Source: Latrodectus hesperus
Lineage: Eukaryota; Arthropoda; Arachnida; Araneae; Theridiidae
Assembly (NCBI GenBank): GCA_037975125.1
Contig: CM075852.1
Coordinates: 3,134,214 to 3,198,213, forward strand
DNA length: 64,000 bases
Direction of reading: 5' to 3'
Shown here: positions 1-44,145 of the stretch, piece by piece
Position numbering within the stretch: the first letter of the stretch is position 1
Layout: every line of letters starts with the position of its first letter
Notes under the pieces: generated by a model
What the model was told of the DNA's origin: nothing
Database searches by the model: none
Seen by the model: the letters and a program-made list of their open reading frames with translations, nothing else
Position numbers and translations under genes: made by a program

Positions 1-1177
1 TTTAAAAGAAATGTTTATTTTTAACGGAAGTCTTTTATTTTAAATTTTATTTACTTTTAACACAAGCTGTTATTTACTTAAATATTTCTTCTCATACTGT
101 CATTAAAATATTTTTGTCTTATACATTCAAAATGGAATCTAAGTACTTAAATAAATTTTCTTTTAAAATGCTTCTTTGATGTGGAAAGGAAAATAATGGA
201 GTTATATTCTAAAATAATTTCTTTATAGCATACATATTTGTCATATAGTTTAATCAGCAGTTGCTTTCAAAGTTAATCCTGAAATACAATAAAATTTTAT
301 ATGTGTCTTTGAAGGCAACATTAATATTGTTATCAATTAAGTACATCATACTGAATGAATCCAAGTATTATAAAGGTGGAGCTGGCATTGGAATGGTTAA
401 TGCTGTGGCCTTCGGTTCAATAATCCATTGATTCTAATCCCACCTTATGGATATTGTAGCAGTTCAGAATCCATTTTAAACTGTAGGTTCCTGTCTAATT
501 AGATTTGTGTACCAAAAATGACTTTTAAGCAAGAAACAAACCAAGTATTATAAAGAGAATACTTTTTCTCATGAGCTTAAAACATTTCAGTTGAGTTTGC
601 TATTATAATATACTAATTGTAATCATGTAAACATATTTATGTTTTACAAATATAAAATAAATCATTTAATTGAAATTAGATGCAATATAGTGATTTATTT
701 CATTATTATTTTAATGATTTTCCTATTTATTTTTAAGTCCATTTTTGTCTGTTTTGTTTGCTGGAATTTCTTTCTTTTCCATGTGAATAAAAAAATGATA
801 ATCTCTTAATTTTTGCTATTATATAACAAATCTATTGTTATCATGTTTGTGTTTATGATTGTATGCCACATATTATAAACTTAGAATTCTTTTTCTAAAG
901 ATAAATTAACTATATGTAGATATAATTTATAAGGTTAAAATGAAAGTAAATGTGTGTGTATAAATCTAACATTCAAAAATTTTTCATTTAATTTAAATTC
1001 TTGTGGTTTAACATTCTTTTTTGTTCTTGGTATAATATACATATTAATTTTAATTTTCACATGCATTATAAATATAATGAAATAAAAGTGAATAGAAAAT
1101 CAATAAAATTTAAATATTTAAACATAATGACTGCTCTTTACAATTTAATAATGCAAAAACTTTTTTCATAACTCTAG
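1..1177. other. Upstream intron or 5' flank of the PDE2-like gene
   Basis: No exon recognised apart from the SINE-like insertion at 376-540. The exon encoding the start of GAF-A should lie upstream, here or outside the window. Confidence 0.5.
376..540 (+). mobile_element. tRNA-derived SINE-like insertion with 15-bp target-site duplication
   Basis: The 15-mer ccaagtattataaag occurs at 361-375 and again at 541-555, bracketing a 165-bp insert. The first ~70 bases look tRNA-like: an A-box-like region near tggcattggaatgg and a B-box-like gattctaatcc. The 3' end is A/C-rich (gcaagaaacaaa). The duplication is seen directly; SINE identity is inferred. Confidence 0.7.
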
Positions 1178-31985
<30,808 letters not shown>

Positions 31986-32192
31986 CTTTTATTAAAAATT
32001 GATAGTTCCTTTTGCATACCCATAAGTTTTCATAGATTTTTATTCAAATGTCTTTAATTAAAAAGGAGTTTATTTTTATTCATATATATTGGTAGTTAAT
32101 TTGAAGTTCATGATCATTAGTAAATGTTCTGTAATATACATTTATTCATCAGAATTGCCTTTTTTTATAGTTATTTATGTAAATTTCTTATT

Positions 32193-32198
32193 AATAAA
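32193..32198 (+). terminator. Candidate polyadenylation signal of the PDE2-like gene
   Basis: AATAAA about 208 bases after the stop codon, the first well-placed hexamer. Several more occur further on in this AT-rich spacer, so usage is uncertain. Confidence 0.4.
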
Positions 32199-33003
32199 TA
32201 AAAAACGTTTCTCAATTTAAATAATTTTTATTTGTTCTGTCTAAAAAATTTATTTTAGTATTTTAAGAGTAAATATGCTCCCTTCTTACTACAATTTCAT
32301 GAATTGAGCAGTGGTGTGGAGTTTTACAGATACTTACATGAAAAATATTTTGCATTTATTTTTATTTTAATTTTCTATTTTTAAAATTTTTCTTTTAGCC
32401 TCCCTCCATTTGTCTATACTTGTTATGTCCTCATTTATCTCTTTATATAAATAAAAGTATATTTTAGTGAACTAAATGTTAAAAACTGCATGAAATTTTG
32501 TTTTATAATTATTTAATTGAATATGCTTTAAACTCTATATTTTACATTATAATTTTGTCTTATTCTTATTAATTTGTAATTACTGATCAATTTTTTATTC
32601 AAATAAAATTGTTATATTATGTTTCTTTGAAATTTGGAATTATTATTTGATTGCCAATAAACTGAGAACAAAAAAATTACCTTATTCATGATATCAAAAA
32701 ATATTAATTAAAAAATATTAAAAGAAATTTTTATATTTTGAATAAAAATATATTTGCCAAATATTAATATAAATCAGTTTTTAACTGAATATATTGCAGG
32801 ATAGTTATATATTCTGCCTATTGTGTCCTATACTATCCTGTTAACAAAAGATGGGCATTGTTTTATTTTAAGACTTTGTTTTATAGGAATCAAAATGCTT
32901 TATCTTTTATTTATGTAATGTCTTTGTGAATAATTTATAAAAGAGAACTTTAACAATTTGCCTATTCCTTTTCATTTCAAGCACTCTATATAAAAAAAGA
33001 ATA

Positions 33004-33007
<4 letters not shown>

Positions 33008-33079
<72 letters not shown>
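33008..33079. repeat. (TA)n microsatellite
   Basis: Uninterrupted TA run. Confidence 0.95.
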
Positions 33080-33081
<2 letters not shown>

Positions 33082-36043
33082 TAATATTAAAAAAATTTTA
33101 TCTCTTGTGGAATAATTTTTTATGATTGCGAAGGTACATAGTTTTGCATTAATGAATATGCAAAATTAAAAATATAAGTTGAATAATAACAAATTGCATT
33201 TGCTTATTACAATATGTTTTTTGTTTTAAGAACATTTGTTAAAGAAAATTTATTAATATTTACATTGATTCCTTGTATATTTTGCCAAATATTTTATCAT
33301 TAAAAGTATTTATTAATATTTATAAAAGTATATATAATTGTTCTAAAGATAAATATAGTTTATATTTGTTATGATTTGTAAATAATGTAGCAGTTAAATA
33401 TTAATATATTTACCCAGTTATTTATTAGTTATTTGCTTGTCAATTTCTGTATTTATAGAATTTTAGTGTGGAGTATTTGTCTAGGTTTTCATTGAGGATT
33501 CAAAATAGTAATATTTTTTGTAGATTTAAGTTCTAAATTTGAAGATTTTGTTACTACTATAAAATTTATCTATTTTAATTCATATTTATATGTTATGTTA
33601 AATAATATTTCAAACCTAATGTACTTTTATTGGTGTGATTAAATGTTTAATGTTTGATTAATATTATTTTTGAGACTTTTTAATCTTTTTCAAATATTAT
33701 ATTTCATTTTGTTAGAGGCTAATTTTCTCAAAATTGTACATTTTTACACCTTATTTTTACTAATACATTAATATGTCCTTTTGTTGCAGTTTAATGTTTC
33801 TTTTAATTCTTGTTTTTATTAAGAGTTACTTTCTAAAACTAATGAAATAATAGTCTATTAAGAAAGCTTTATCTATTTAGTTGTTCTATGTTGGTTAGTT
33901 TTCTTATTAGCCTTTTTTAAAGTTTCCTATCATGTTTCTTATTCTTCTGTAGATTTTATTTGTATTCAAAAGATTAATTTTCATTCTGTTGCATATTAAA
34001 ATTTTCCATTACATTGAGACTGGTTATCTAAAAAATATTTTTCGTTATTTCTCTTTTTCATTTTCAGAAATATTGCACTTTCAATGTTCAATTTACTTTC
34101 AGAAATATTGCATTAAAAGATTTTTACAATGTTCATGCAAATCTTGAAACTTATTTATTTTTCAACCAATGAAAACTTTCATGTTCATGTGGTCAATAAT
34201 GGTTATGATTAATATCTGCATATGATATGTTATTCAACATCAATAAATTATTATGTCGATATTAATCTATTAAATTAGAAAAAAATCTTATGATTTTGAA
34301 AATAAAATTCTATCTTAGAATTAAAATATCAATCAATTCTATAATTGAAAATATAATATTCTAAAAAGCCTATAATTTCATAGACAATTGTGTTTTATGA
34401 AATTTGTTGGTACATTTAAGCAAAATTTATTTGCTCTGTAATAATAATTTTCTAGAGCTTATAGGCAAGTTTAGTGTGTTGTAACATTACAGTTACTAAG
34501 ACTTTTTTAATAAAATATTTTCCATTATGTAACTAAGCAAAATTGGTTGCTTCTTAGTCTTATTATTAGGTTGTGATATTTATGAACAAAAAATACATTT
34601 TGAAGAATATGTCATTCTTCAAAGTGAAATATTATATAGCAGTTTCACAGTAACATTTCATTGATTGATTTAATTTCCTGTTTATTACACTTTATTATAT
34701 AATTTAATGTCCTATTACATCTCTTATATATTATAATTGTATCTCTTATTTTGTTTTGATTAATTATTTGTTTTGATCAGTTATTTTTAAATTGACAGTT
34801 AAGACACTTTAATGTTTTATGTATTAAAATTAATGGCATTTTTGTATGTATTATTAATTATTTTAATAAGTATATACATATGTGTTTGATGTGTAAATGT
34901 TTTCCTATAAAGTACAATAAATCAACAATTCTTATCTATGTGAATCCTGAAGAATTTTTCAAGGTTTCTGTTGATAAGTTCTAATATTTCTTCTACCCAT
35001 ACATTGTTACATATTCATATGCTAGTACAAAGACAAATCAAACAAATTTGAATGAATTGCTGAATATAATCATGAGAATGTCAGTAAATTAATCTGTCAT
35101 ATGTAAAGCATATTTTATAATAAAATTGTTTAGTATTCTCCAAGAAAATTGTGTTATTTTATTATATCAGAATATCTAGTATAAAAAAGAAATGTTTATT
35201 CAGTATTCTGTAGTGAACATTATTTGCGAATAAAAGTTGCTTTAATGTCAATTTATATTGAATTGAATCCAACTGATATAAGGCAAAAAGGAATCTCTTA
35301 AATATCTATTACATTTATTTTCTGATTGTAGAAATTTCAGGTGAATTGCACATTTTTAAGTTAAAAATTTGAATAGTCAAAACATCTGACATTATAGGTA
35401 TAATGAAATGTGCATAAATAAATTATTATATAATGTGCATTAATTAAATTATAATATAATGTGGATGTTTTTAAAGTCTTTCAAAATACCATCTTCTTAA
35501 TTATTTATGTAATATTAATATTACACATTCTTACAGCTTTTAAAATTGACTGTCTTCATGCTTAAGATATTTATAAAATTATTCAAGTAAAGATTTTATT
35601 GGCTATATAAGAAATTAAATACATTTTAGCTTCATATCTGTGGAAATAAATTGATGTTCAAATGAATAGGTTAATGGAAAACAAATAATATCTCACAAAT
35701 AAAAAAAAAGTAATAGGCAAATACTTTTTTGTCATAAAAATGGAAGTTTCTATTGAAATTACATTGTAAAATTTATTATCTTCTTTAAGGCTATTATTCT
35801 TATAGTGTTAAACAGGCACACATCATTTAAGAAATATTTTCTTCTACTTCATGCTTCTTCTCTTATACATAATTGAATATTAATAATTGATGAAAAAAAT
35901 ATTGTTTTAATAAAGTTGGCTTTAAACTGAGAATGTCTTTAAGATTGAAAATGAGGCAACAAATTTATTTAATTCTTTTCTAATATTTAATGTTGCTGTG
36001 GAGATTGAATGAAGAGCTTATTAAGACATGTTAGTAAAGCATT

Positions 36044-36441
36044 GGATTCTTCCACACTTACTTTTCTGGAGTTATATTCCCGGGAAAAATCAAAAATCTC
36101 GGAGGAGTGGAAAACACCCCCACCCATACATTGGTACAAGGGATCAAAACCGGGTTTGTCCCTTGACCTCCCGTGTGACAGACGTACCCGGACTGTTCTC
36201 TCAAGACTTGCTAGCGGTCATATTAAGTGCCTCACTTTCAACGAGGGCAGGAAAACTTTCGTCACCTGCACCAAGTGCCAAAATCATCAGGCTTCTCCTG
36301 AGCATCTTTTGGATTGCATGGGTCTCTCTAGGGAGGATCTCTTTAGCAATCCTCTTTTAGTCTTCGACTTCCTTACAGTCAACGAACTCGTGGATCTAGT
36401 CTGACTCCGTCAGACATGGAGGATAAGCAACAACAACAAAC
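36044..36441 (+). mobile_element. 5'-truncated non-LTR retrotransposon, RNase H-proximal C-terminus, with 11-bp target-site duplication
   Basis: agtaaagcatt occurs at 36033-36043 and 36442-36452, precisely flanking the insert. The plus strand encodes LSRLASGHIKCLTF, then CTKCQ, then ASPEHLLDCMG and DFLTVNELVDLV stop at 36402-36404. This is the Zn-knuckle-like end after the RNase H domain common in arthropod LINE ORF2 proteins. A short 3' UTR ends in a (caa)n tail. Only about 120 codons remain, with no disabling mutation inside that piece, so the insertion is probably fairly recent; it is not functional because most of ORF2 is missing. Confidence 0.85.
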
Positions 36442-36452
36442 AGTAAAGCATT

Positions 36453-39156
36453 ATTATTTTTTTTATTTTAATGTGTGGTTCTAAAATTTTGTGTTTAAAT
36501 TTTTTTGTGTGCATTTTTAAAAAATGGCAGGCAGTATACCCAGCTTTTGAGGATAGATATATAAATTTTACTGGCAGCGAATGTGTCAAGGAAACCATTT
36601 ATTGTAAGGATAAATAACGTCTCGATTTTCTGGGTTCTTATCCTATTTTGAAAGACTTACTTTTCAGACATCATTTTTTTATTTTGTTCTAGTTTTGCAG
36701 AAATGTCCTGCATCTAGTTTTTATTGCTTATAATGATTGATGCTTTATCTATCTACATATACAAAATTCTTATTCTATTTTCCCACTGAACCTTTCTCCA
36801 GATTGAACCATGAATTGCTGAACAGAATGAATTGAAACTTATGGCAACATGTTGGTCTCAGGTTAACTTAAAATAAAAACTTAATCTTTCAAAAGTTTGA
36901 CTACAGTGCTTGTAATTAATTTAAATCATAATAATTAATCATGATTTTTTTAATGTTTATGATGCGATGCAATCAATTTAAATAATTCTTAATTTTCTGT
37001 TCACTGGTTTAAATAATATTTATGCCCTCTAACTCTATCCGCTCCAAACTCTTCACACTTTAAGACTGGAAATATGTGATTCTTGATTCTCTTAAAATTA
37101 TCTATCCATAACAGCTGGAAATAATGTGAAAATATTTATGGCATTGAATGCCTTTACCCTTTTCTTATATTTCCAGCGCATTAAAATATATATATCATAA
37201 AGACCATTTTTATTTAAATTTTTTTGGGGGGAACAGTTTTTATCCATTGAAGCGTATATGTATATCTTTTGCACTGTATGGCACTGATAAGAAATTCACT
37301 GACATACGGATGGAAAAAGATTGTTAAATTCTAAATTTAGAAACTCTCTCTCTTAATAACTAAAGAGAACTTTCGATCATTCTTTACACCTAATTCTATT
37401 TGTTTTGATCTATACAGCAGAATTACTTTGTGGTGCTAAACAGGAGTTAAATAAAAATTATTTAAATCCTTTACCTTTCCAAATTATGATTTTTTCCCCG
37501 AAAGCCATATATGCATTCTCTATTGAAAGCTTCTCCCTGTAATCTTAAATATTAATTCTACTTTATTTCATTAATTGAATCTTAGTTTGCTTTTTTCTGC
37601 TATGAGGAAGAAATCGCATAAAAAATAAGTATGACGCATATATGAACAATATATTTTTGTGTACATATTGCTTGTGATTGCATAACATTTTAATTGTTGT
37701 CTGATATGCAATCGGTTGGTAACATAAGTAGGAAGATCAGTAAGAGTGAATCTGTGTGTAAAAACATATGTGCTCTTTCTTTGAATCATATGTAGACGCA
37801 GCATTTGACGAAGCCAATGATAAGCATTACATTGAATCGGTAATTTCATTCATAGTATATTAAGTCATTTAAAGATATTTAGTGACCCAAATTATTAATA
37901 TATTTCTAATATTTTTTTATTAATTGGCTTATTCATCTGCCAAGAATATAGTTTTAAAGAGTTATACGTAAATAAATTATTCACACAACGTTTGTGTGTT
38001 TGTGATCGTGAAACGCTGTTTTCATAAATTTTAAACTTTGGCTTTGATCTAAATCCCTTCTCAAGTTTTCCAGTAACACGTGTCAAGACGTGATATTCTT
38101 TTGTTGCAATACGATGTACACAATTTCGCTTTCATTTATATATATATAGTTTATGTTTGCACACACACTAATGCATGAGTATGATGAATTTGAGCTTGCA
38201 TTTTGATAAAAATTCGCTCATTTTATTTATAAGTACTATATTTTCCTGAATAGACAGGAGCTTATTTGAAAGTGTTCTTTGAATGTTGAAAATTACCACT
38301 CTCTCCTTAGATTTTTTTGAATAACAGTCTAAGACATAGGAATATAAAGGCAAATTTCGTTAGTAATATAAAAAATATTTTTATTTAATTAGCATTTCAG
38401 CTTCTGCACTATTTAAGTTAACTGTCTTAAACATAAAGTATATTGTTAATTTATAAACACACACACACACACACTGATCCCATTCGTAAAAATGAGATGT
38501 ATAGTCTATACTTTTATATTATGTTCTTAGAACAAAGGCATTGGCTATTTTATTTATTTATTTTTTTAAATCGGTGTGCTATCCAGCAATTTTCATTCAA
38601 AGAAAATGTTCTTTATAGTTTGATCATTCTGTATAGCACATAAAAAATTAGTTTATTGGAAATTAATTAAAAAAATATATGAGATTGTTTTTCAACTGGT
38701 TTGTATAACAATATGCATTTCTATGGACTTGTTAGGAAATGGTGGGAAGATATTAATTCTCATGTCTAAATGTTTTTGTAAAATAAAGCTGTATCTAAAA
38801 TCTTTTGTGTTTCTTGAAAAATCTCAGGTGACCTATCTTAATTAGTAGTAAATTTTACTTGTATTTCTTAAGCCGAAAGAATTTTTTTTACATGACTATT
38901 AATTTAAATCTAAAATATTTTATATTAAAATTAAAATTTTACACACCTGTCAACTGATTTTAATTATTTATTACTTTGATATTAATATAAGTAAGATATT
39001 TATGTTAAAGTATATCTGATGGTTAAATTTTGATGAATAGTATTTGGATTAAGAGCTGCAAGCATATCATTTTGAGAACACGATACTATTACGTATAGAA
39101 AACCACGAATAACATAATAGTTTAACAGCAATACTAACAAGAGTATACTAAGTAAT
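36453..39156. other. AT-rich spacer
   Basis: No gene recognised. A short (AC)n run lies at about 38456-38474. Open frames of 60-90 codons here have no recognisable content. Confidence 0.5.
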
Positions 39157-39338
39157 TAGCGCTGTGATCTTTAGTTCAACAATTCCTGGCTTCGATTTCC
39201 ACAATAACCATAATGTTCCTGATGTATTAATTCGGAGTTATCCTTAAGCTACTATCCCGCTCGAATAAAATTTCATCTGAAAGAATGGACCATAGAAGAG
39301 CAATCCCACCAGATCAGTTGGAAAGCTAAAACTAAACA
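39157..39338 (+). mobile_element. Possible decayed tRNA-derived SINE
   Basis: gcgctgtgatctttagttcaa followed by a B-box-like ggcttcgatttcc resembles the head of the insertion at 376-540. The boundaries and target duplication are not clear. Confidence 0.4.
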
Positions 39339-39451
39339 GTACTATAAGCAGCTAATATTACGTGTTTTCACCTACTCTTTTTGCATGTGAATTTCTGACT
39401 AATTCTAAAAGCCTGCTTTAGTGAGGAATTAATTTAATTTTCCTCAACTAT

Positions 39452-42130
39452 ATAGTTGGATATTATTTAACTCACTTTATAACTGTCGCCACTTATTTTT
39501 CTTTCTTTATAGTTGGATATTATTTAACTCGCTTTATAACTGTCGCCACTTATTTTTCTTTCTTTATAGTTGGATATTATTTAACTCGCTTTATAACTGT
39601 CGCCACTTATTTTTCTTTCTTTATAGTTGGATATTATTTAACTCGCTTTATAACTGTCGCCACTTATTTTTCTTTCTTTATAGTTGGATATTATTTAACT
39701 CGCTTTATAACTGTCGCCACTTATTTTTCTTTCTTTATAGTTGGATATTATTTAACTCGCTTTATAACTGTCGCCACTTATTTTTCTTTCTTTATAGTTG
39801 GATATTATTTAACTCGCTTTATAACTGTCGCCACTTATTTTTCTTTCTTTATAGTTGGATATTATTTAACTCGCTTTATAACTGTCGCCACTTATTTTTC
39901 TTTCTTTATAGTTGGATATTATTTAACTCGCTTTATAACTGTCGCCACTTATTTTTCTTTCTTTATAGTTGGATATTATTTAACTCGCTTTATAACTGTC
40001 GCCACTTATTTTTCTTTCTTTATAGTTGGATATTATTTAACTCGCTTTATAACTGTCGCCACTTATTTTTCTTTCTTTATAGTTGGATATTATTTAACTC
40101 GCTTTATAACTGTCGCCACTTATTTTTCTTTCTTTATAGTTGGATATTATTTAACTCGCTTTATAACTGTCGCCACTTATTTTTCTTTCTTTATAGTTGG
40201 ATATTATTTAACTCGCTTTATAACTGTCGCCACTTATTTTTCTTTCTTTATAGTTGGATATTATTTAACTCGCTTTATAACTGTCGCCACTTATTTTTCT
40301 TTCTTTATAGTTGGATATTATTTAACTCGCTTTATAACTGTCGCCACTTATTTTTCTTTCTTTATAGTTGGATATTATTTAACTCGCTTTATAACTGTCG
40401 CCACTTATTTTTCTTTCTTTATAGTTGGATATTACTTAACTCGCTTTATAACTGTCGCCACTTATTTTTCTTTCTTTATAGTTGGATATTATTTAACTCG
40501 CTTTATAACTGTCGCCACTTATTTTTCTTTCTTTATAGTTGGATATTATTTAACTCGCTTTATAACTGTCGCCACTTATTTTTCTTTCTTTATAGTTGGA
40601 TATTATTTAACTCGCTTTATAACTGTCGCCACTTATTTTTCTTTCTTTATAGTTGGATATTATTTAACTCGCTTTATAACTGTCGCCACTTATTTTTCTT
40701 TCTTTATAGTTGGATATTATTTAACTCGCTTTATAACCGTCGCCACTTAATTTATTTTCTTTATAGTTGGATATTATTTAACTCGCTTTATAACCGTCGC
40801 CACTTAATTTATTTTCTTTATAGTTGGATATTATTTAACTCGCTTTATAACCGTCACCACTTATTTTTCTTTCTTTATAGTTGGATATTATTTAACTCGC
40901 TTTATAACCGTCGCCACTTATTTTTCTTTCTTTATAGTTGGATATTATTTAACTCGCTTTATAACCGTCGCCACTTATTTTTCTTTCTTTATAGTTGGAT
41001 ATTACTTAACTCGCTTTATAACCGTCGCCACTTATTTTTCTTTCTTTATAGTTGGATATTATTTAACTCGCTTTATAACCGTCGCCACTTATTTTTCTTT
41101 CTTTATAGTTGGATATTATTTAACTCGCTTTATAACCGTCGCCACTTATTTTTCTTTCTTTATAGTTGGATATTATTTAACTCGCTTTATAACTGTCGCC
41201 ACTTATTTTTCTTTCTTTATAGTTGGATATTATTTAACTCGCTTTATAACTGTCGCCACTTATTTTTCTTTCTTTATAGTTGGATATTATTTAACTCGCT
41301 TTATAACTGTCGCCACTTATTTTTCTTTCTTTATAGTTGGATATTATTTAACTCTCTTTATAACTGTCACCACTTATTTTTCTTTCTTTATAGTTGGATA
41401 TTATTTAACTCGCTTTATAACTGTCGCCACTTATTTTTCTTTCTTTATAGTTGGATATTATTTAACTCGCTTTATAACTGTCGCCACTTATTTTTCTTTC
41501 TTTATAGTTGGATATTATTTAACTCGCTTTATAACTGTCGCCACTTATTTTTCTTTCTTTATAGTTGGATATTATTTAACTCGCTTTATAACTGTCGCCA
41601 CTTATTTTTCTTTCTTTATAGTTGGATATTATTTAACTCGCTTTATAACTGTCGCCACTTATTTTTCTTTCTTTATAGTTGGATATTATTTAACTCGCTT
41701 TATAACTGTCGCCACTTATTTTTCTTTCTTTATAGTTGGATATTATTTAACTCACTTTATAACTGTCGCCACTTATTTTTCTTTCTTTATAGTTGGATAT
41801 TATTTAACTCACTTTATAACTGTCGCCACTTATTTTTCTTTCTTTATAGTTGGATATTATTTAACTCACTTTATAACTGTCGCCACTTATTTTTCTTTCT
41901 TTATAGTTGGATATTATTTAACTCGCTTTTTAACTGTCGCCACTTATTTTTCTTTCTTTATAGTTGGATATTATTTAACTCGCTTTATAACTGTCGCCAC
42001 TTATTTTTCTTTCTTTATAGTTGGATATTATTTAACTCACTTTATAACTGTCACCACTTATTTTTCTTTCTTTATAGTTGGATATTATTTAACTCGCTTT
42101 TTAACTGTCGCCACTTATTGTTTTTTCTTT
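39452..42130 (+). repeat. 57-bp satellite array, 47 tandem copies
   Basis: The unit starts atagttggatattatttaac and recurs exactly every 57 bp from 39452 to the last start at 42074 (46 intervals), giving 47 copies with no length change. Most copies are identical. A C-for-T change (aaccgtc) marks eight consecutive copies, 40706-41161, two of which also carry cttaatttatttt. Each unit ends in a T-rich run followed by atag, which looks like a 3' splice acceptor. One frame lacks stops in most units but has no ATG, so I do not call it coding. Confidence 0.97.
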
Positions 42131-42705
42131 GGAATGGTGAAGAATTTGGAAGGAGAATGAACCAATATAGATATGGATGTCAACAATAATTGTAGCATAA
42201 AATTATGGATGACACACACAAACAATATGAGACACATCTTTGTGTCGTGCGATTTTTAATAGGAAGAAATACAGTCATGTTCACTTAAGGTAGTCTTTTA
42301 TACAATTTAAGCTAAGTTCGGAACTAGCTATAGCTCAATGCATGTATAGTTCTCTCAACATTAGAAGATAACCGTCTGGATATGGATCCAAGCTATAAGT
42401 CTTTATGTTGTATTCCCTGTGCTTGTTTAAACTAATTGAGCTTAGAATTTCCTTATTATAGTATGGAAGTTTGAAGGTAAAATACAAGTTCTCTCTCTCA
42501 AACTTCATTTTCGTTTATTGATTGCAACTCTAAATCAAAAGATAATTATTTAATTTGATAAAAATTAGTAAGGATAATGAGCCATGAATAATTAAGACCT
42601 CATAATGTTTATTATAGTGATAGCAATATTTCATTAATTGTGCTTAATCCTTAGAAATGTGTTTGTTTATTTACTCTTTTATAATGCGTATCATAAGATT
42701 ATTGA
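42131..42705. other. Spacer between satellite and SINE
   Basis: Nothing recognised. Confidence 0.5.
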
Positions 42706-42716
42706 ATTTGCTGAAG

Positions 42717-43004
42717 TCCTGTCTTGTGGTCAGAGTGCCTGACTGCGGATAGGGAGGTCCTGGGTACAAATACCAGTTCGGGCATGGGTTTACTTTCTCT
42801 CTCTGCCTATATTCCGTTTTTGTCCTTTCTTTGTTTGAATGGGTTGTGAATGGTTATTCACAATAATGAATGGCCTACCGTATAAACGGATACCAATGTC
42901 ACGTGTGTACTGAGCAAGTACTCCACACTAAAATATGGTTCAGTTGGAAAAGTGGAGCAGTGCACCCCATAATGTCAGCTTAGCTGGCACAAGACAACAA
43001 CAAC
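42717..43004 (+). mobile_element. Full-length (CAA)n-tailed tRNA-derived SINE, plus strand
   Basis: The head has A-box-like gtggtcagagtgcc and B-box position gggtacaaatacc. The body and the gacaacaacaaca tail match the minus-strand copy at 55919-56224. It is flanked by an imperfect 11-bp duplication (atttgctgaag at 42706-42716, atttgcaaaag at 43005-43015). Confidence 0.8.
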
Positions 43005-43015
43005 ATTTGCAAAAG

Positions 43016-43737
43016 AATCGATTTCCAATAATCTTCAATTTATAGATAGCCATTTTGATTGAAATTTGATGATGATGTCATCGGCAGCTGGTAAAATATG
43101 TAAATAAAATATTAAAATGAATAGACACGTATCTCGTCTAGCTAAGATGTCATAATTGTGTTAGGAAAATAAGTAATTCGATTCTTATTGGCATATGTAT
43201 ATAAAACGATTTCCCCAATGTTTTTCTTCTGGTATAGTTTCTTTGTATGAGAGTACCAGCATAGATGTAAACCTCATCATTTAAACTTGATCAATAACGT
43301 AAAATGGTTGGATTCATTAAATAACTCCGAGTCATAAATCAAGGACTATGTGCCTCAATTAAAAAAATATGCAAAGCGAATCTGAACAATGAATGCTGGA
43401 AATTTAAAAAGTTGCTCCTCATAGATAAAAGTAAGGTAATTATTTTTATCATACTACTATAAAGGCTTAATCCTAGTATCGTAACGCGATGGATTTGGCG
43501 GCATTGAGATTCGGATTGCATGTTTATGTAATGCCATTGTGAGATTCACAATCGTTTAATTAAGAAACGCTCACGTATACTGATACTTGTGAATCGTATA
43601 ATTGCGCTATTGACGACATTCTTGAAAATGGAGCCAAACGCTTTACGTATACTAGAATTTTACCATTATAAATAATTCGAATATCATAAGTACTAAAACA
43701 AACAAGGCAGACCTAGAATAATATATATAACCGGATT
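43016..43737. other. Spacer
   Basis: Nothing recognised. Confidence 0.45.
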
Positions 43738-44145
43738 AAATTTACTGTGCGGTCACCCTTGGCGCGTTTTTTGGCGCCAAATTTGGCGAACATTTTTACT
43801 GGAAACCCGACAAACTAGTATTTTGGCAACCCTATTTGACGTTAATTTCTCATGAATCTTTACCGGTTTAAATTCATTAATATAAAATTTAATCAAAAAA
43901 TTTTATGGATAATTTAACATATCAACTTCATTATTTTACGATTGATGTTTGAAATCTGTAAATCTGCGTTTTTTGTTAATTTTGTAAAATTAGTTGAGCA
44001 TATTGTTAGATAATAATGAATGAAATATTTGTGTGACTATTTTCGCCATTTTCCTCTTGCCGTTTTTTCCGATCGGAAATTCGTCATACGGTCACCCTTA
44101 GCGACTTTTTGAAAATTTCGCCAAGGATGACCGTACGGTAAATTT
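43738..44145. mobile_element. MITE-like element with ~27-bp terminal inverted repeats
   Basis: Left arm 43738-43764 and right arm 44119-44145 match in reverse complement with about three mismatches, sharing cggtcacccttggcg-type sequence. A third, direct copy (acggtcacccttagcga, 44088-44104) forms a 17-bp stem with 44118-44134. No coding capacity. GC content is visibly higher than the surroundings. The target duplication is not resolved. Confidence 0.65.

Larger units (their letters stand above)
31986..36032. other. 3' UTR and AT-rich intergenic spacer
   Basis: 3' end of the PDE2-like transcript, then featureless AT-rich DNA except the (TA)n tract at 33008-33079. Confidence 0.5.

Noticed and set aside
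36028..36360. 110-codon overlapping frame in the LINE tail
   Set aside because: Out of frame with the recognisable LINE C-terminus; shadow.
37571..37849. 92-codon minus-strand frame
   Set aside because: No recognisable domain, no splice or promoter context; likely chance.
39452..42130. CRISPR-like array or repeat protein in the 57-bp array
   Set aside because: There are no unique spacers: the whole unit repeats. The stop-poor frame has no start codon and is broken in copies 23 and 24.
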